Assembly (NCBI GenBank): GCA_902801805.1
Contig: CADCJP010000008.1
Span: 1-21,079, forward strand
DNA from: an uncultured Erysipelotrichaceae bacterium
GTDB taxonomy: Bacteria > Bacillota_I > Bacilli_A > RFN20 > CAG-826
Length of the DNA: 21,079 nt
Direction of reading: 5' to 3'
How positions within the stretch are numbered: position 1 is the stretch's first letter; each line of letters starts with the position of its first letter. The notes below the pieces were generated by a model. The model was not told the origin of the DNA. It did no database searches and saw only the letters and a program-made list of their open reading frames with translations. The position numbers and the translations under genes are program-made. This document shows, one piece after another, positions 1 to 7,288 of this stretch.

Positions 1-458
1 ATACCAGTGGATAAATCTTTAATAGGAGTGTTTTGGAAAGAATCGATACCAAATGATCTAAATAAGACATTCTTTCTTAAATTAATTTCTTGATCAGTCA
101 TTCCATATAACTTGCCCATGTAGGTAATCGTATCCGCGGGTGTGAAGAAACCATCTAATTTTAGTTCACTCGTTAAGAAACCAATCTTTTTACGATAGGC
201 GTAAATATCTTCATTGATTTCCTTATCATCCAAATATATAGAACCACTTTTAGGTTTGATTAATGAGGCGATCATTCTTAAAGTAGTGGTCTTGCCTGCG
301 CCGTTAGGGCCTAATAAACCATAAATAATACCTGGTTCTGCTTTAAAAGATAGGTCATTAACAGCGACTAATGTTTTTGCACTTGTTTTTTGTTTTTGTC
401 TTTGCTTGAAGGTGAGATTAAATTCCTTCGTCACATGTTCAACTTTTAGTACGCTCAT
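1..458 (-). CDS. ABC transporter ATP-binding protein, NatA-like (C-terminus beyond window)
   Basis: Only the first 152 residues are in the window; the gene runs off the left edge. This is the nucleotide-binding subunit of an ABC transporter, which would hydrolyse ATP on the cytoplasmic face for a separate membrane subunit. The Walker A motif GPNGAGKT is at residues 50-57. A signature motif beginning LSTG at about 149-152 is the last thing visible; the LSTG form is typical of the NatA/drug or sodium exporter branch. An unusual basic, Gln/Lys-rich stretch (FKQRQKQK) at 17-24 lies between the first two strands, as in several NatA-type proteins. The ATG at 458 was chosen because AAAGGGG lies 10 bases upstream; a nearby ATG at 468 is out of frame. 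Substrate cannot be inferred from this part. Confidence 0.9.
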   Translation of the reverse strand, partial: MSVLKVEHVTKEFNLTFKQRQKQKTSAKTLVAVNDLSFKAEPGIIYGLLGPNGAGKTTTLRMIASLIKPKSGSIYLDDKEINEDIYAYRKKIGFLTSELKLDGFFTPADTITYMGKLYGMTDQEINLRKNVLFRSFGIDSFQNTPIKDLSTG

Positions 459-601
459 ATGTGTGCATCCCCTTTCAAGCCATTATTCTATATGAAATAT
501 TTTTAAAATAAATAAATATCGGTCCCTTTTACCTTTTTAATAATAAATAAGGGGTCTAAACAATACAAAAAAGTACATTTAGTAACGATTATTTCTAGAA
601 A

Positions 602-638
602 AAAAGAATCATGCCCATCAAGTAAACATGATTCTTTT
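602..638 (-). terminator. Rho-independent terminator of the TetR/GPH/GH36/GT operon
   Basis: A perfect 12-bp stem (602-613 with 627-638, AAAAGAATCATG and its complement) encloses a 13-base loop. Read on the minus strand it is followed by a T-rich run (TTTTT CTAG). It lies just after the stop of the last operon gene. Confidence 0.85.
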
Positions 639-664
639 CGAATTAGAAACAAAGTCAACAAGTC

Positions 665-2101
665 TTACTTCTTACCAACTGCGAGTTTGACGCATTCATA
701 GGCTCCATTATAATGGCCGTTTCTCTTTAGCTCATCAATCCGATCACACATGTGTGGAATGAGCTCCCTATCGCTAATGAGACGGTCGAGCATCGCGTTA
801 ACTTCTTTCTTGGTTGGACATTCAGGAGTGGAATCCCCATTCTCTCTCCCGTTAATCGCACCATAGACTTCATGGCCACCGATGTGACGCATAAAGAGTT
901 TCGGAATTGGATAATATGCAAGCTCACTAGGCTTTGTAACCAGTAAATCAGAAACAGGCATTAATAAGTTAGTGCTATAAACTGCTTCAAAGATATCTTT
1001 GTTATAAATGCAGTAAATGCCTGAAGCATCGCCTTCTTTAATGTTATTAACAAAGGCTTTTAAATGTTCATATTGATTGAAGAAATTGGTGGTTTGAATA
1101 CCTCTCACCTTATCGCATAACTTGTTATAGACATCAACGTGGTCACCAAAGTTAATGAATAGGGCAACTTTATTTTCTTTCACATATGGGATAAGATGCT
1201 TAACCATCGCTAAGAACATATCAAATCCCGCGCCAGCTCCTCCAACAGTCATTAAGATACGTAATGGTTTACCATTAGCGATTCTTTCTTTACGACGTTT
1301 ATTATCGTTTTCTAAATCCACTAATAGTTCATGGTCAATAAAGCAACCAACCATTTTTAACTCTTCATCAGGAATACCGTTAAGTGGCTTTTTATCAAAA
1401 CCGTTTAATGTCTTATAACCAAAGTAGGCAAATGGTGTTTGTACAGTATGAATCGCACCTTCAGAAAGGTGTAAACCCATTGGCCAGTTATCAGGAATAG
1501 CATTGACAACGTGTGTCATGCCCGCATGAACAGCGGCTTGACTTGGCCACACGTGAGTGGCGATATAAGGAATATCTTTATTGATATGCTTAAAGATAGG
1601 CACTAATAATTCGCTGTTCTTTTGATCTTTGGCGTTGTATGTAATCTTTTTAAAGCCTTCAGAGTTTAATGGTTCCCAAACAATCTTATTAAATAACTTT
1701 GATTTTTGAGAAATTCTTGAGGCTAAAGAATACATATTGTTTTGTTCTCTAATCATCTTAGAGCCAGTGGCATCAAAAGAGGCTAAATCTAACCAATATG
1801 GCTTATAGCCTAACGCTCTAGCCGCACTAGCCATGGCAATAGAGATGCGGTAGTGGCCAAAGCCCATTCTAATATTGCCGACGATTAAAGCGTTATCTTC
1901 AAACTTTTGGTTTTCATCGCCAAATACAATATTAGAGGCGTTAATAAAATCTAAGGTTGGGATGTCTTTAAAACTGATTTTGTAATCAGTGTTACTATCA
2001 TCACCATACTTTTTAATATATTTTTGTTTGCTTTTAATAGCCCCTTTATAAACCTTACTAGGCATAGGGTTATTAAAGATATTTGAGGATCTATCTTTCA
2101 T
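665..2101 (-). CDS. GT-B-fold glycosyltransferase-like protein (MurG/MGDG-synthase-like), substrate unknown
   Basis: The 478-residue protein is probably cytoplasmic or membrane-peripheral, with no signal peptide. Near residues 75-85 it has a glycine loop, GNIRMGFGHYR, resembling the GxGHxR acceptor-side loop of MurG and diacylglycerol glucosyltransferases. The central TVGGAGAGFD begins the second Rossmann half, and near the C-terminus SDLLVTKPSELAYYPIP resembles the donor-site segment of GT28 enzymes (DLVIxKPGG), but with SE in place of the two glycines. Family membership is therefore by fold resemblance only. The start at 2101 is preferred over 2128 because AAAGGAG sits 9 bases upstream; it overlaps the alpha-galactosidase gene by 11 bases, indicating translational coupling. 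Coupling with a sugar importer and glycosidase suggests it transfers or phosphorolyses a sugar; this is inference. Confidence 0.7.
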   Translation of the reverse strand: MKDRSSNIFNNPMPSKVYKGAIKSKQKYIKKYGDDSNTDYKISFKDIPTLDFINASNIVFGDENQKFEDNALIVGNIRMGFGHYRISIAMASAARALGYKPYWLDLASFDATGSKMIREQNNMYSLASRISQKSKLFNKIVWEPLNSEGFKKITYNAKDQKNSELLVPIFKHINKDIPYIATHVWPSQAAVHAGMTHVVNAIPDNWPMGLHLSEGAIHTVQTPFAYFGYKTLNGFDKKPLNGIPDEELKMVGCFIDHELLVDLENDNKRRKERIANGKPLRILMTVGGAGAGFDMFLAMVKHLIPYVKENKVALFINFGDHVDVYNKLCDKVRGIQTTNFFNQYEHLKAFVNNIKEGDASGIYCIYNKDIFEAVYSTNLLMPVSDLLVTKPSELAYYPIPKLFMRHIGGHEVYGAINGRENGDSTPECPTKKEVNAMLDRLISDRELIPHMCDRIDELKRNGHYNGAYECVKLAVGKK

Positions 2102-3704
2102 TGACAAAGACTCCTTTCTTAATGTCATAAGTGAGGTATTTCATTTGTCCATATAACTCAAATTGAATATGGATTAAATTACCTTTTGTGATGTATCTAC
2201 GATTATGAGCGTTATAGAAGATATTCAATACCGTGTTGAATGTTTTCTTCTTTTCTTCATCATATTCAGCGATATCATCACTGGTGAAAAGTAAGCTACC
2301 AAATAGAGCGTTTAATGTGCTTAAAGCCTCTCTTTGTTCTTTGCTTAATTTGATGTTTGTATCTCTTAAAAGGAAGACATCTGGGTCATTACCAAATAAG
2401 TGATTGTTCATAAATGAACGATAAATAGTATTTTGTAATGTCACTTTCGTGGAGATTCTTTCTCTATGGAATAAGCGCATATAGAAGACATCGTCAAACT
2501 CTAAAGAGACATCTGGTCCAACACGTAAGTAGTCGAAGTGTTCATAAGAGTTAATGATATTCGCTCCACAGCCAAGGATGATTTTACCTTTTAAGGTATC
2601 TCTTAATAATTGATAGGCTTGATCTTGGACCATGCATCTAGTTCTACCTTCATAAGTCGGTAAAGCCGCAGCGTATAAGAAGTCTAACTTAAAGAAGTCG
2701 ACACCCATTTCCACGTAGTGGGTCAAGCAGTCTTTGATGTATTTAACAACTTCTGGATTATCTAAATCTAAGGAATAGAATCCTGACCAGTTACCACCCG
2801 CTTTAATTGGTTTACCATTTTTATCTTTTCTTAACCAATCTGGGCGTTCTTGATAGAGTTTAGATTTTGTTTCAGCGACAAATGGGGCTAACCAAATACC
2901 CGCTTTCATACCTTTTGAGTGCACTTTATCGATGATATTTTTTAAGCCATTTGGAAACTTCATTGGATCAATGTCCAACCAGTCACCCACAAATGTTTCA
3001 TAGCCATCATCAATTTGGAAAACATCAAATTTACTATCTAAAGCATCTAAATCGCGAAGAATAATATCAGCGTTAATGTCTTGATAGTAGTTATACCAAG
3101 ATGTATAACCTAGTAGTTTTTTGACGTTTCTAATTGGGAAAGCATCCCAGAAAGCATATAAACCTTTTTCAAAGTTATCATAGTAACAATAATCAAACAC
3201 TGTGACTTCTTGACCTATTTTAAGGCTTAGTCCTTGCATGTCACTAATGAGGTGAATAGAACTTCTATCTTTGATTAATTCGATGATTAGATAGGCAGTT
3301 TTATAATTTACATTATAAATAAACATCTCATACTTGCCTTTGCTATAAAAGACATCATAGCCATGGCTTTTTCTAATCGAATAGTTATAAAACTGAGCAT
3401 CACCATAAGCGGACATCGCATACATCTTGCTAATGATATGCGGACTCTTTCTAATATCTCTTAATTGAGTACTAAGCTTATATTCTCGAGTATCAGTCCA
3501 TGATTGATAACCATTGAGGAAATAGTGGTCCTTATAGTTAATATGGCATGGATAAGAGACATCCGCTTTGAGAAGAGTGATATCAGCGTGAGCAATAATC
3601 TTAGTAGTGGTTCTATTACCATCTCTTTTTTCAGTAATGGTAATATCAGCGTTACTTTTACGAGTAACTTTCTTTTTACCATTTAAGCAATAGGCGATAC
3701 GCAT
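2091..3704 (-). CDS. GH36-family alpha-galactosidase-like glycoside hydrolase (melibiase)
   Basis: A 537-residue cytoplasmic enzyme (no signal peptide) expected to cleave alpha-galactosides with retention of configuration. An N-terminal beta-sandwich includes FLNGYQSWTDTREY at 62-75, a motif typical of GH36/melibiase. The TIM barrel begins around residue 195 with GYTSWYNYY; IDDGY is at 231-235 and GIWLAPF at 269-275. By family comparison the nucleophile is D341 in FFKLDF and the acid/base is D398 in RVGPDVS; both are present. The protein is shorter than the roughly 700-residue GH36 enzymes and closer to the short TmGalA-like group. The ATG at 3704 lies one base past the transporter stop, with AGGTGAAG upstream; a GTG at 3719 is possible but would overlap that site. 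Exact linkage specificity is not known. Confidence 0.88.
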   Translation of the reverse strand: MRIAYCLNGKKKVTRKSNADITITEKRDGNRTTTKIIAHADITLLKADVSYPCHINYKDHYFLNGYQSWTDTREYKLSTQLRDIRKSPHIISKMYAMSAYGDAQFYNYSIRKSHGYDVFYSKGKYEMFIYNVNYKTAYLIIELIKDRSSIHLISDMQGLSLKIGQEVTVFDYCYYDNFEKGLYAFWDAFPIRNVKKLLGYTSWYNYYQDINADIILRDLDALDSKFDVFQIDDGYETFVGDWLDIDPMKFPNGLKNIIDKVHSKGMKAGIWLAPFVAETKSKLYQERPDWLRKDKNGKPIKAGGNWSGFYSLDLDNPEVVKYIKDCLTHYVEMGVDFFKLDFLYAAALPTYEGRTRCMVQDQAYQLLRDTLKGKIILGCGANIINSYEHFDYLRVGPDVSLEFDDVFYMRLFHRERISTKVTLQNTIYRSFMNNHLFGNDPDVFLLRDTNIKLSKEQREALSTLNALFGSLLFTSDDIAEYDEEKKKTFNTVLNIFYNAHNRRYITKGNLIHIQFELYGQMKYLTYDIKKGVFVNER

Positions 3705-3705
3705 A

Positions 3706-5283
3706 TTATTTTTCTTCACCTAATTCTTTTTCGTTTTCAATAGCTTTTAAGAAAGCTTCATCGCCTTCTTTAGCAATGGTTTTCATAACTTTCTTTTCTC
3801 TATAGAAGAGAAGAATGATAGCGCCTAAAATACAGAATGATGCTGCGACAATAGCAACGATAACTAAACCTAATTTAGAAGCAGTAATATCATTACTGTT
3901 CTTTTCTTGTGTTGTGCCAATAATCGCTAATGAGGTGAATAAGATCATGGCGATAGATTGGCCAAACTTCATGGCGAATGTACGAGCAGCAAAGAACATA
4001 CCTTCTCTATTTTGACCAGTAGTGACGGCTTCAGCTTCTGCAACGTCAGCGACGATGGATTGAGGAATAATACCTAATAACGCCATTGGTAAAGCGGCAA
4101 TAATCATGATGATGATACCGAATAACCAGCTCATGCCATTTGCTGCACCTTGGTTTGGTAAGAAGTTAGGGATACTAGCAATAGATGTAATTGCGTAGCA
4201 AATAGCTAAGCCAAAGAAACCAGCAATGACAAGTCTCTTTTTACCAAATTTCTTTACTAAACCAGTGACGAATGGATAGAACACCGCGCTTAAAACTGTC
4301 ATACCACCCATAAAGACCATAACCATACCTGGATCGAAACCAAGTGAGACTTTCACGAAGAATGGTAAGCCGGTTTGGAACATTGTTAAACCAACCCAAT
4401 ACATAATGTCGGAAAGCGAGAATGTTCTAAAGTCTCTATTTTTGAATGTGGAAACAAGTGATCTAATAACGTTTTCTTCACTTGGTTTTGTTTCCACGAA
4501 TTCTTTTTCTTTTAATAAGATTGCAGGTAAGAGCATACAAACCGCAGCAATAACCGCTAAAACGATAAAGCAAATGCGGAATGACCAAGCATAAGCAGCT
4601 TGAGCGCTCATACCAGCATTTTCTAAAATACTAGTTACTAGTTTTGGTTGACGAATAATTTCAGTAACATTACCAGCGGCATCTTTGATTTCGTTCATAC
4701 CAGCACCCGCTAAAACGAATGGAAGGTAAGCAATCAATGTACCAGCAAAGAATGTTAAAGAAATAGCGGTGCTAATGAACATTCTATCTTCTTGAGTTTT
4801 ACCAAACTCAGAAATTAAAGCGTTATATGGTGTGCAATACATTGTCATAAACGCATAGAATAAAACGATCACAACACTAATCCAAATAATGTTACCAACA
4901 TTACCACCTTCAGCTTGTCCACCGAATGGAGCGCAGAATAATAACACTGTCACGATAGCAAGTGGAATAGCGGCCACCATCATAAATGGTGTTCTTCTAC
5001 CTCTTGGATTCTTGCTTCTATCGGATAATGAGGCAATGAGTGGGTCAGTCACAGCGTCAAAGACACGGCTTAATGCAGTGATTAAACCTAAAACTGTCAT
5101 AAATCCACCGATAACTAAACCTGGAACAATATACTGTGTTGCACCAGCGGCAATGTCGCCAGTAGGGCCACCTGTTGGCAAATAGAATGTCACTAACCAA
5201 GCACTGATGATACCAGAAAGTAGTGACCATCCTAATTGACCGATGGCAAAAATAATCATTTGTTTTTTCGATAATCTTTTCAT
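3706..5283 (-). CDS. GPH-family (MelB-like) glycoside:cation symporter
   Basis: A 525-residue inner-membrane transporter with about 12 hydrophobic segments, of the glycoside-pentoside-hexuronide:cation symporter family within the major facilitator superfamily. The family signature in the first cytoplasmic loop is clear: DAVTDPLIASLSDRSKNPRGRRTP, split as DPLIASLSDRS and RGRRTP at roughly residues 75-98. Such carriers import disaccharides or glycosides with Na+ or H+. ATG at 5283 follows AAGGGAG by 7 bases. It lies 28 bases after the TetR gene and directly before the GH36 gene, so the likely cargo is an alpha-galactoside or a related sugar cleaved inside the cell. A long loop after TM3 with a glycine-rich segment (FGGQAEGGNVGN) is a variable feature. 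The substrate is inferred from context only. Confidence 0.92.
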   Translation of the reverse strand: MKRLSKKQMIIFAIGQLGWSLLSGIISAWLVTFYLPTGGPTGDIAAGATQYIVPGLVIGGFMTVLGLITALSRVFDAVTDPLIASLSDRSKNPRGRRTPFMMVAAIPLAIVTVLLFCAPFGGQAEGGNVGNIIWISVVIVLFYAFMTMYCTPYNALISEFGKTQEDRMFISTAISLTFFAGTLIAYLPFVLAGAGMNEIKDAAGNVTEIIRQPKLVTSILENAGMSAQAAYAWSFRICFIVLAVIAAVCMLLPAILLKEKEFVETKPSEENVIRSLVSTFKNRDFRTFSLSDIMYWVGLTMFQTGLPFFVKVSLGFDPGMVMVFMGGMTVLSAVFYPFVTGLVKKFGKKRLVIAGFFGLAICYAITSIASIPNFLPNQGAANGMSWLFGIIIMIIAALPMALLGIIPQSIVADVAEAEAVTTGQNREGMFFAARTFAMKFGQSIAMILFTSLAIIGTTQEKNSNDITASKLGLVIVAIVAASFCILGAIILLFYREKKVMKTIAKEGDEAFLKAIENEKELGEEK

Positions 5284-5311
5284 AATTGACTCCCTTAAAA
5301 GATTCCCTTTA

Positions 5312-5944
5312 TTAATGTCTTAATGATGATAATGTGATATCGATTAGGCATCCAACCTGCGCAGATTTATCAAGGACCTTATCTTGAGTTAATACTGCTT
5401 TTCTAATTGATAACTTTTTGCATAATTCAAGCAATGCGTGAGTGGTGCTAAAGTAGAAGATTTTAATATCCTTTTGTGGTTTGATAGATCCATCTTTAAC
5501 CCCTTCTTTATAGGCTTCCATATAGACCTTTTCATATTGGCCAACAACTGATTCATATGGGTCGATAGCGCCGCTATCGTCTTCACCCATAAAAGCATCG
5601 AATTCATTGATGAATTTATAAAATTCAGGATGATTCTTGAAGATATCAAGGTAACTTTGATAGAAGATTTCAATTTTTTCTAATCCGGTCTTACCCTCTT
5701 CCAATTTAAAATATTCCGCATTAACTGCTTGTTGTAATTTCATGGCCGAACGGACTACTAAGGATTGTTTCTTTCCAAAGTAGCGGTAGATGGTGGCCTC
5801 ACCTACCTGCGCGGACACGGCTATATCCTTAATAGTGACCTCTTGAATTGAACGGGCCATAAATAAGTCAGTAGCGATGTCGACTAAAAAATTTACTTTT
5901 GCATCTTTTAAACTCATAATCTTATGTGATAGGTCATCTATCAA
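5312..5944 (-). CDS. TetR-family transcriptional regulator, first gene of the sugar operon
   Basis: A 210-residue protein with an N-terminal TetR helix-turn-helix at about residues 18-62 (IATDLFMA..., TIKDIAVSAQVGEATIYRYFGKKQSL). The C-terminal helical ligand domain is not recognisable. It is the promoter-proximal gene of the operon with the symporter, GH36 and GT-B genes, so it probably controls its own operon and perhaps the divergent esterase gene. A TTG start at 5944 is chosen because AGAAAGG lies about 8 bases upstream. The later in-frame ATG at 5917 has no visible ribosome binding site but would still leave the HTH intact. Using a TetR protein instead of LacI or AraC for a sugar operon is less usual. 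The ligand is unknown. Confidence 0.88.
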   Translation of the reverse strand: MIDDLSHKIMSLKDAKVNFLVDIATDLFMARSIQEVTIKDIAVSAQVGEATIYRYFGKKQSLVVRSAMKLQQAVNAEYFKLEEGKTGLEKIEIFYQSYLDIFKNHPEFYKFINEFDAFMGEDDSGAIDPYESVVGQYEKVYMEAYKEGVKDGSIKPQKDIKIFYFSTTHALLELCKKLSIRKAVLTQDKVLDKSAQVGCLIDITLSSLRH

Positions 5945-5965
5945 AACGATAACCTTTCTATCATC

Positions 5966-5994
5966 ACTATATCTTTAATTAAGAATAAAAGCAA
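5966..5994 (-). promoter_or_regulatory. Promoter of the TetR/sugar operon
   Basis: On the minus strand TTGCTT (5989-5994) and TATAGT (5966-5971) are separated by exactly 17 bases. They sit just upstream of the AGAAAGG site and TTG start at 5944. Confidence 0.6.
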
Positions 5995-6000
5995 ACAATT

Positions 6001-6044
6001 ATTTATAAATTCATAAAGAAAAGTGGTTCTTTTTATTTATAAAA
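6001..6044. promoter_or_regulatory. Possible TetR operator: imperfect dyad between divergent genes
   Basis: The element TTTATAAA occurs twice (6002-6009 and 6036-6043), flanking AAAGAA and TTCTTT in inverted orientation around a centre at AAGTGG. The dyad lies between the two divergent promoters. The region is very AT-rich, so this is a tentative call. Confidence 0.3.
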
Positions 6045-6054
6045 CCGATATAAT
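6027..6054 (+). promoter_or_regulatory. Promoter of the esterase lipoprotein gene
   Basis: A consensus -10 TATAAT at 6049-6054 is preceded at 16 bases by a weak -35, TTCTTT (6027-6032), that falls in the right arm of the putative operator. The predicted leader of about 30 bases carries the AAAGGAG ribosome binding site. Confidence 0.55.
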
Positions 6055-6090
6055 AATTACGCTCAACACATATATAAAAGGAGAAAAGTA

Positions 6091-7158
6091 ATGATGAAAT
6101 TACCAAATAAACTTTTGTTTTTAGGCGCTTTATTAGCGACTTCTTTATCCGCTTGTGATCACGCTAAAAGTGAACCAGAACCAGAACCAGATAACACTCA
6201 CGTTGATGTTTTTGTTCTTTCTGGTCAATCCAACATGGAAGGTAGTACCTATTGGATGCATCCAACAAGTAAAAAACAATTACTAAAAGAATATTTTGAA
6301 GCTGAAGGTATGGATTTCACACCTGTTTCCGAAGGTATCAAAACCGTTAAAACTTCTTACTATGGTTTCTATCACCCAAATACCTGGAAGCAAGCGCATA
6401 CCGCTAGTACAGATACATCCACTCCAGAAAAGAGATTAAATCCTAACTTCCAACCAACCAAAGTTGGTATGGGTGTCGGTGATAAAGGCGATAATCCAAA
6501 CCCATTCTTTGGTCCTGAATTAGGTATTGCTAATACCATCGCCGAACACGCCACAGAAGAAAACCCAGTTCACTTAGTGAAATGTGCCTTCTCCGGTAGT
6601 GGTTTTACCAATGGTAACTATAAGAATAGTGACCCAGACTGGAGCAGCCGTAATGATGATCCAAAAGAATCTTTATTCTATTTATTAAAAACATATACTC
6701 ACAATTGTTTAAAAGCCATTGAGGATACTGGTAAAGTCCCAGTCTTAAAAGGTTTCTTATGGCACCAAGGTGAATCTGATGGTGGCGAAACCAAATATGA
6801 AACATACATGAGAACACTTCTTAATGATTTCAAAGAAGAATTCAAGAGTTATGCCTTGGATGAGGACCCAAACAAAATCGCCTTTATCGACTGCACCATC
6901 TACGATGGCAAAGGTAAGAGTAAACAAAGCTATGGCACAGCCGCAAATAATGCAAAGATGAAAATCGCTAACGAATCTGAAGAAGACCTTAATTTCTGCA
7001 TTAATGCTAATCACGAAGAAGGTGGTCTAGGTTTAGAAATTGGTGATGACGCTAAAGGTGGCTATAATACCTTCCATTACAATACTGAAGATGCTTACAA
7101 ACTTGGTAAAGCATATGGTGAAATCATCCTCAACAATAATTTATTAAGAGATAAATAA
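6091..7158 (+). CDS. Lipoprotein SGNH/CE6-type carbohydrate esterase (sialate O-acetylesterase domain)
   Basis: A 355-residue secreted lipoprotein: signal peptide ending in lipobox LSAC with Cys22, then a short Glu-Pro linker (SEPEPEPD). The catalytic domain is of the SASA/CE6 acetylesterase family. It has the nucleophile block VLSGQSNMEG with Ser47, FGPELGIA at about 140-147, WHQGESDG at 224-231 and a C-terminal FHYN with His329. The family removes O-acetyl groups from sialic acid, xylan or other glycans outside the cell. In the usual DxxH catalytic block the Asp position appears to be Asn326, so catalysis may rely on a Ser-His pair or on another acid. ATG at 6091 follows AAAGGAG; a second ATG comes immediately after. 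It is divergent from the TetR gene and may be part of the same glycan response. Confidence 0.87.
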   Translation: MMKLPNKLLFLGALLATSLSACDHAKSEPEPEPDNTHVDVFVLSGQSNMEGSTYWMHPTSKKQLLKEYFEAEGMDFTPVSEGIKTVKTSYYGFYHPNTWKQAHTASTDTSTPEKRLNPNFQPTKVGMGVGDKGDNPNPFFGPELGIANTIAEHATEENPVHLVKCAFSGSGFTNGNYKNSDPDWSSRNDDPKESLFYLLKTYTHNCLKAIEDTGKVPVLKGFLWHQGESDGGETKYETYMRTLLNDFKEEFKSYALDEDPNKIAFIDCTIYDGKGKSKQSYGTAANNAKMKIANESEEDLNFCINANHEEGGLGLEIGDDAKGGYNTFHYNTEDAYKLGKAYGEIILNNNLLRDK

Positions 7159-7171
7159 TCATTTGATGCGC

Positions 7172-7177
7172 TATAAT
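7172..7177 (+). promoter_or_regulatory. -10 element of tRNA-Arg
   Basis: TATAAT ends 7 bases before the tRNA 5' end, the expected distance for a transcript starting at or next to the mature end. No good -35 is visible. Confidence 0.5.
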
Positions 7178-7184
7178 AGTAACT

Positions 7185-7262
7185 GCGCTTGTAGCTCAGT
7201 TGAATTAGAGTGCAACTCTCCGAAGGTTGAGGTCACGCGTTTAAATCGCGTCAAGCGCACCA
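7185..7262 (+). tRNA. tRNA-Arg (anticodon CCG), CCA encoded
   Basis: A full cloverleaf can be drawn: 7-bp acceptor (7185-7191 with 7252-7258), D stem GCTC/GAGT with one G-U pair, anticodon stem CAACT/GGTTG with loop CTCCGAA and anticodon CCG at 7220-7222, variable AGGTC, T stem ACGCG/CGCGT, discriminator A and CCA. It reads CGG arginine codons. Two normally invariant elbow bases are changed: D-loop position 19 is A (7203) and T-loop position 56 is T (7242), so the G19-C56 tertiary pair is replaced by A19-U56. No terminator separates it from the next gene. Confidence 0.93.
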
Positions 7263-7269
7263 GCTCGTA

Positions 7270-7275
7270 TATAAT
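7270..7275 (+). promoter_or_regulatory. -10-like TATAAT between tRNA-Arg and the glycosyltransferase gene
   Basis: A perfect TATAAT begins 8 bases after the encoded CCA and ends 13 bases before ATG 7289. The corresponding -35 would fall inside the tRNA and is not recognisable, so independent transcription is uncertain. Confidence 0.35.
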
Positions 7276-7288
7276 AACTGTCAGATAC

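Noticed and set aside
521..560. Possible hairpin GGTCCCTT/AAGGGGTC upstream of the ABC gene
   Set aside because: The stem needs two G-U pairs on the plus strand and has mismatches on the minus strand where the gene is transcribed; the loop is 20 bases or more.
7163..7288. N-terminal extension of the glycosyltransferase frame starting at ATG 7163
   Set aside because: The frame passes straight through the tRNA-Arg gene; its residues do not look like protein and the tRNA is unambiguous.
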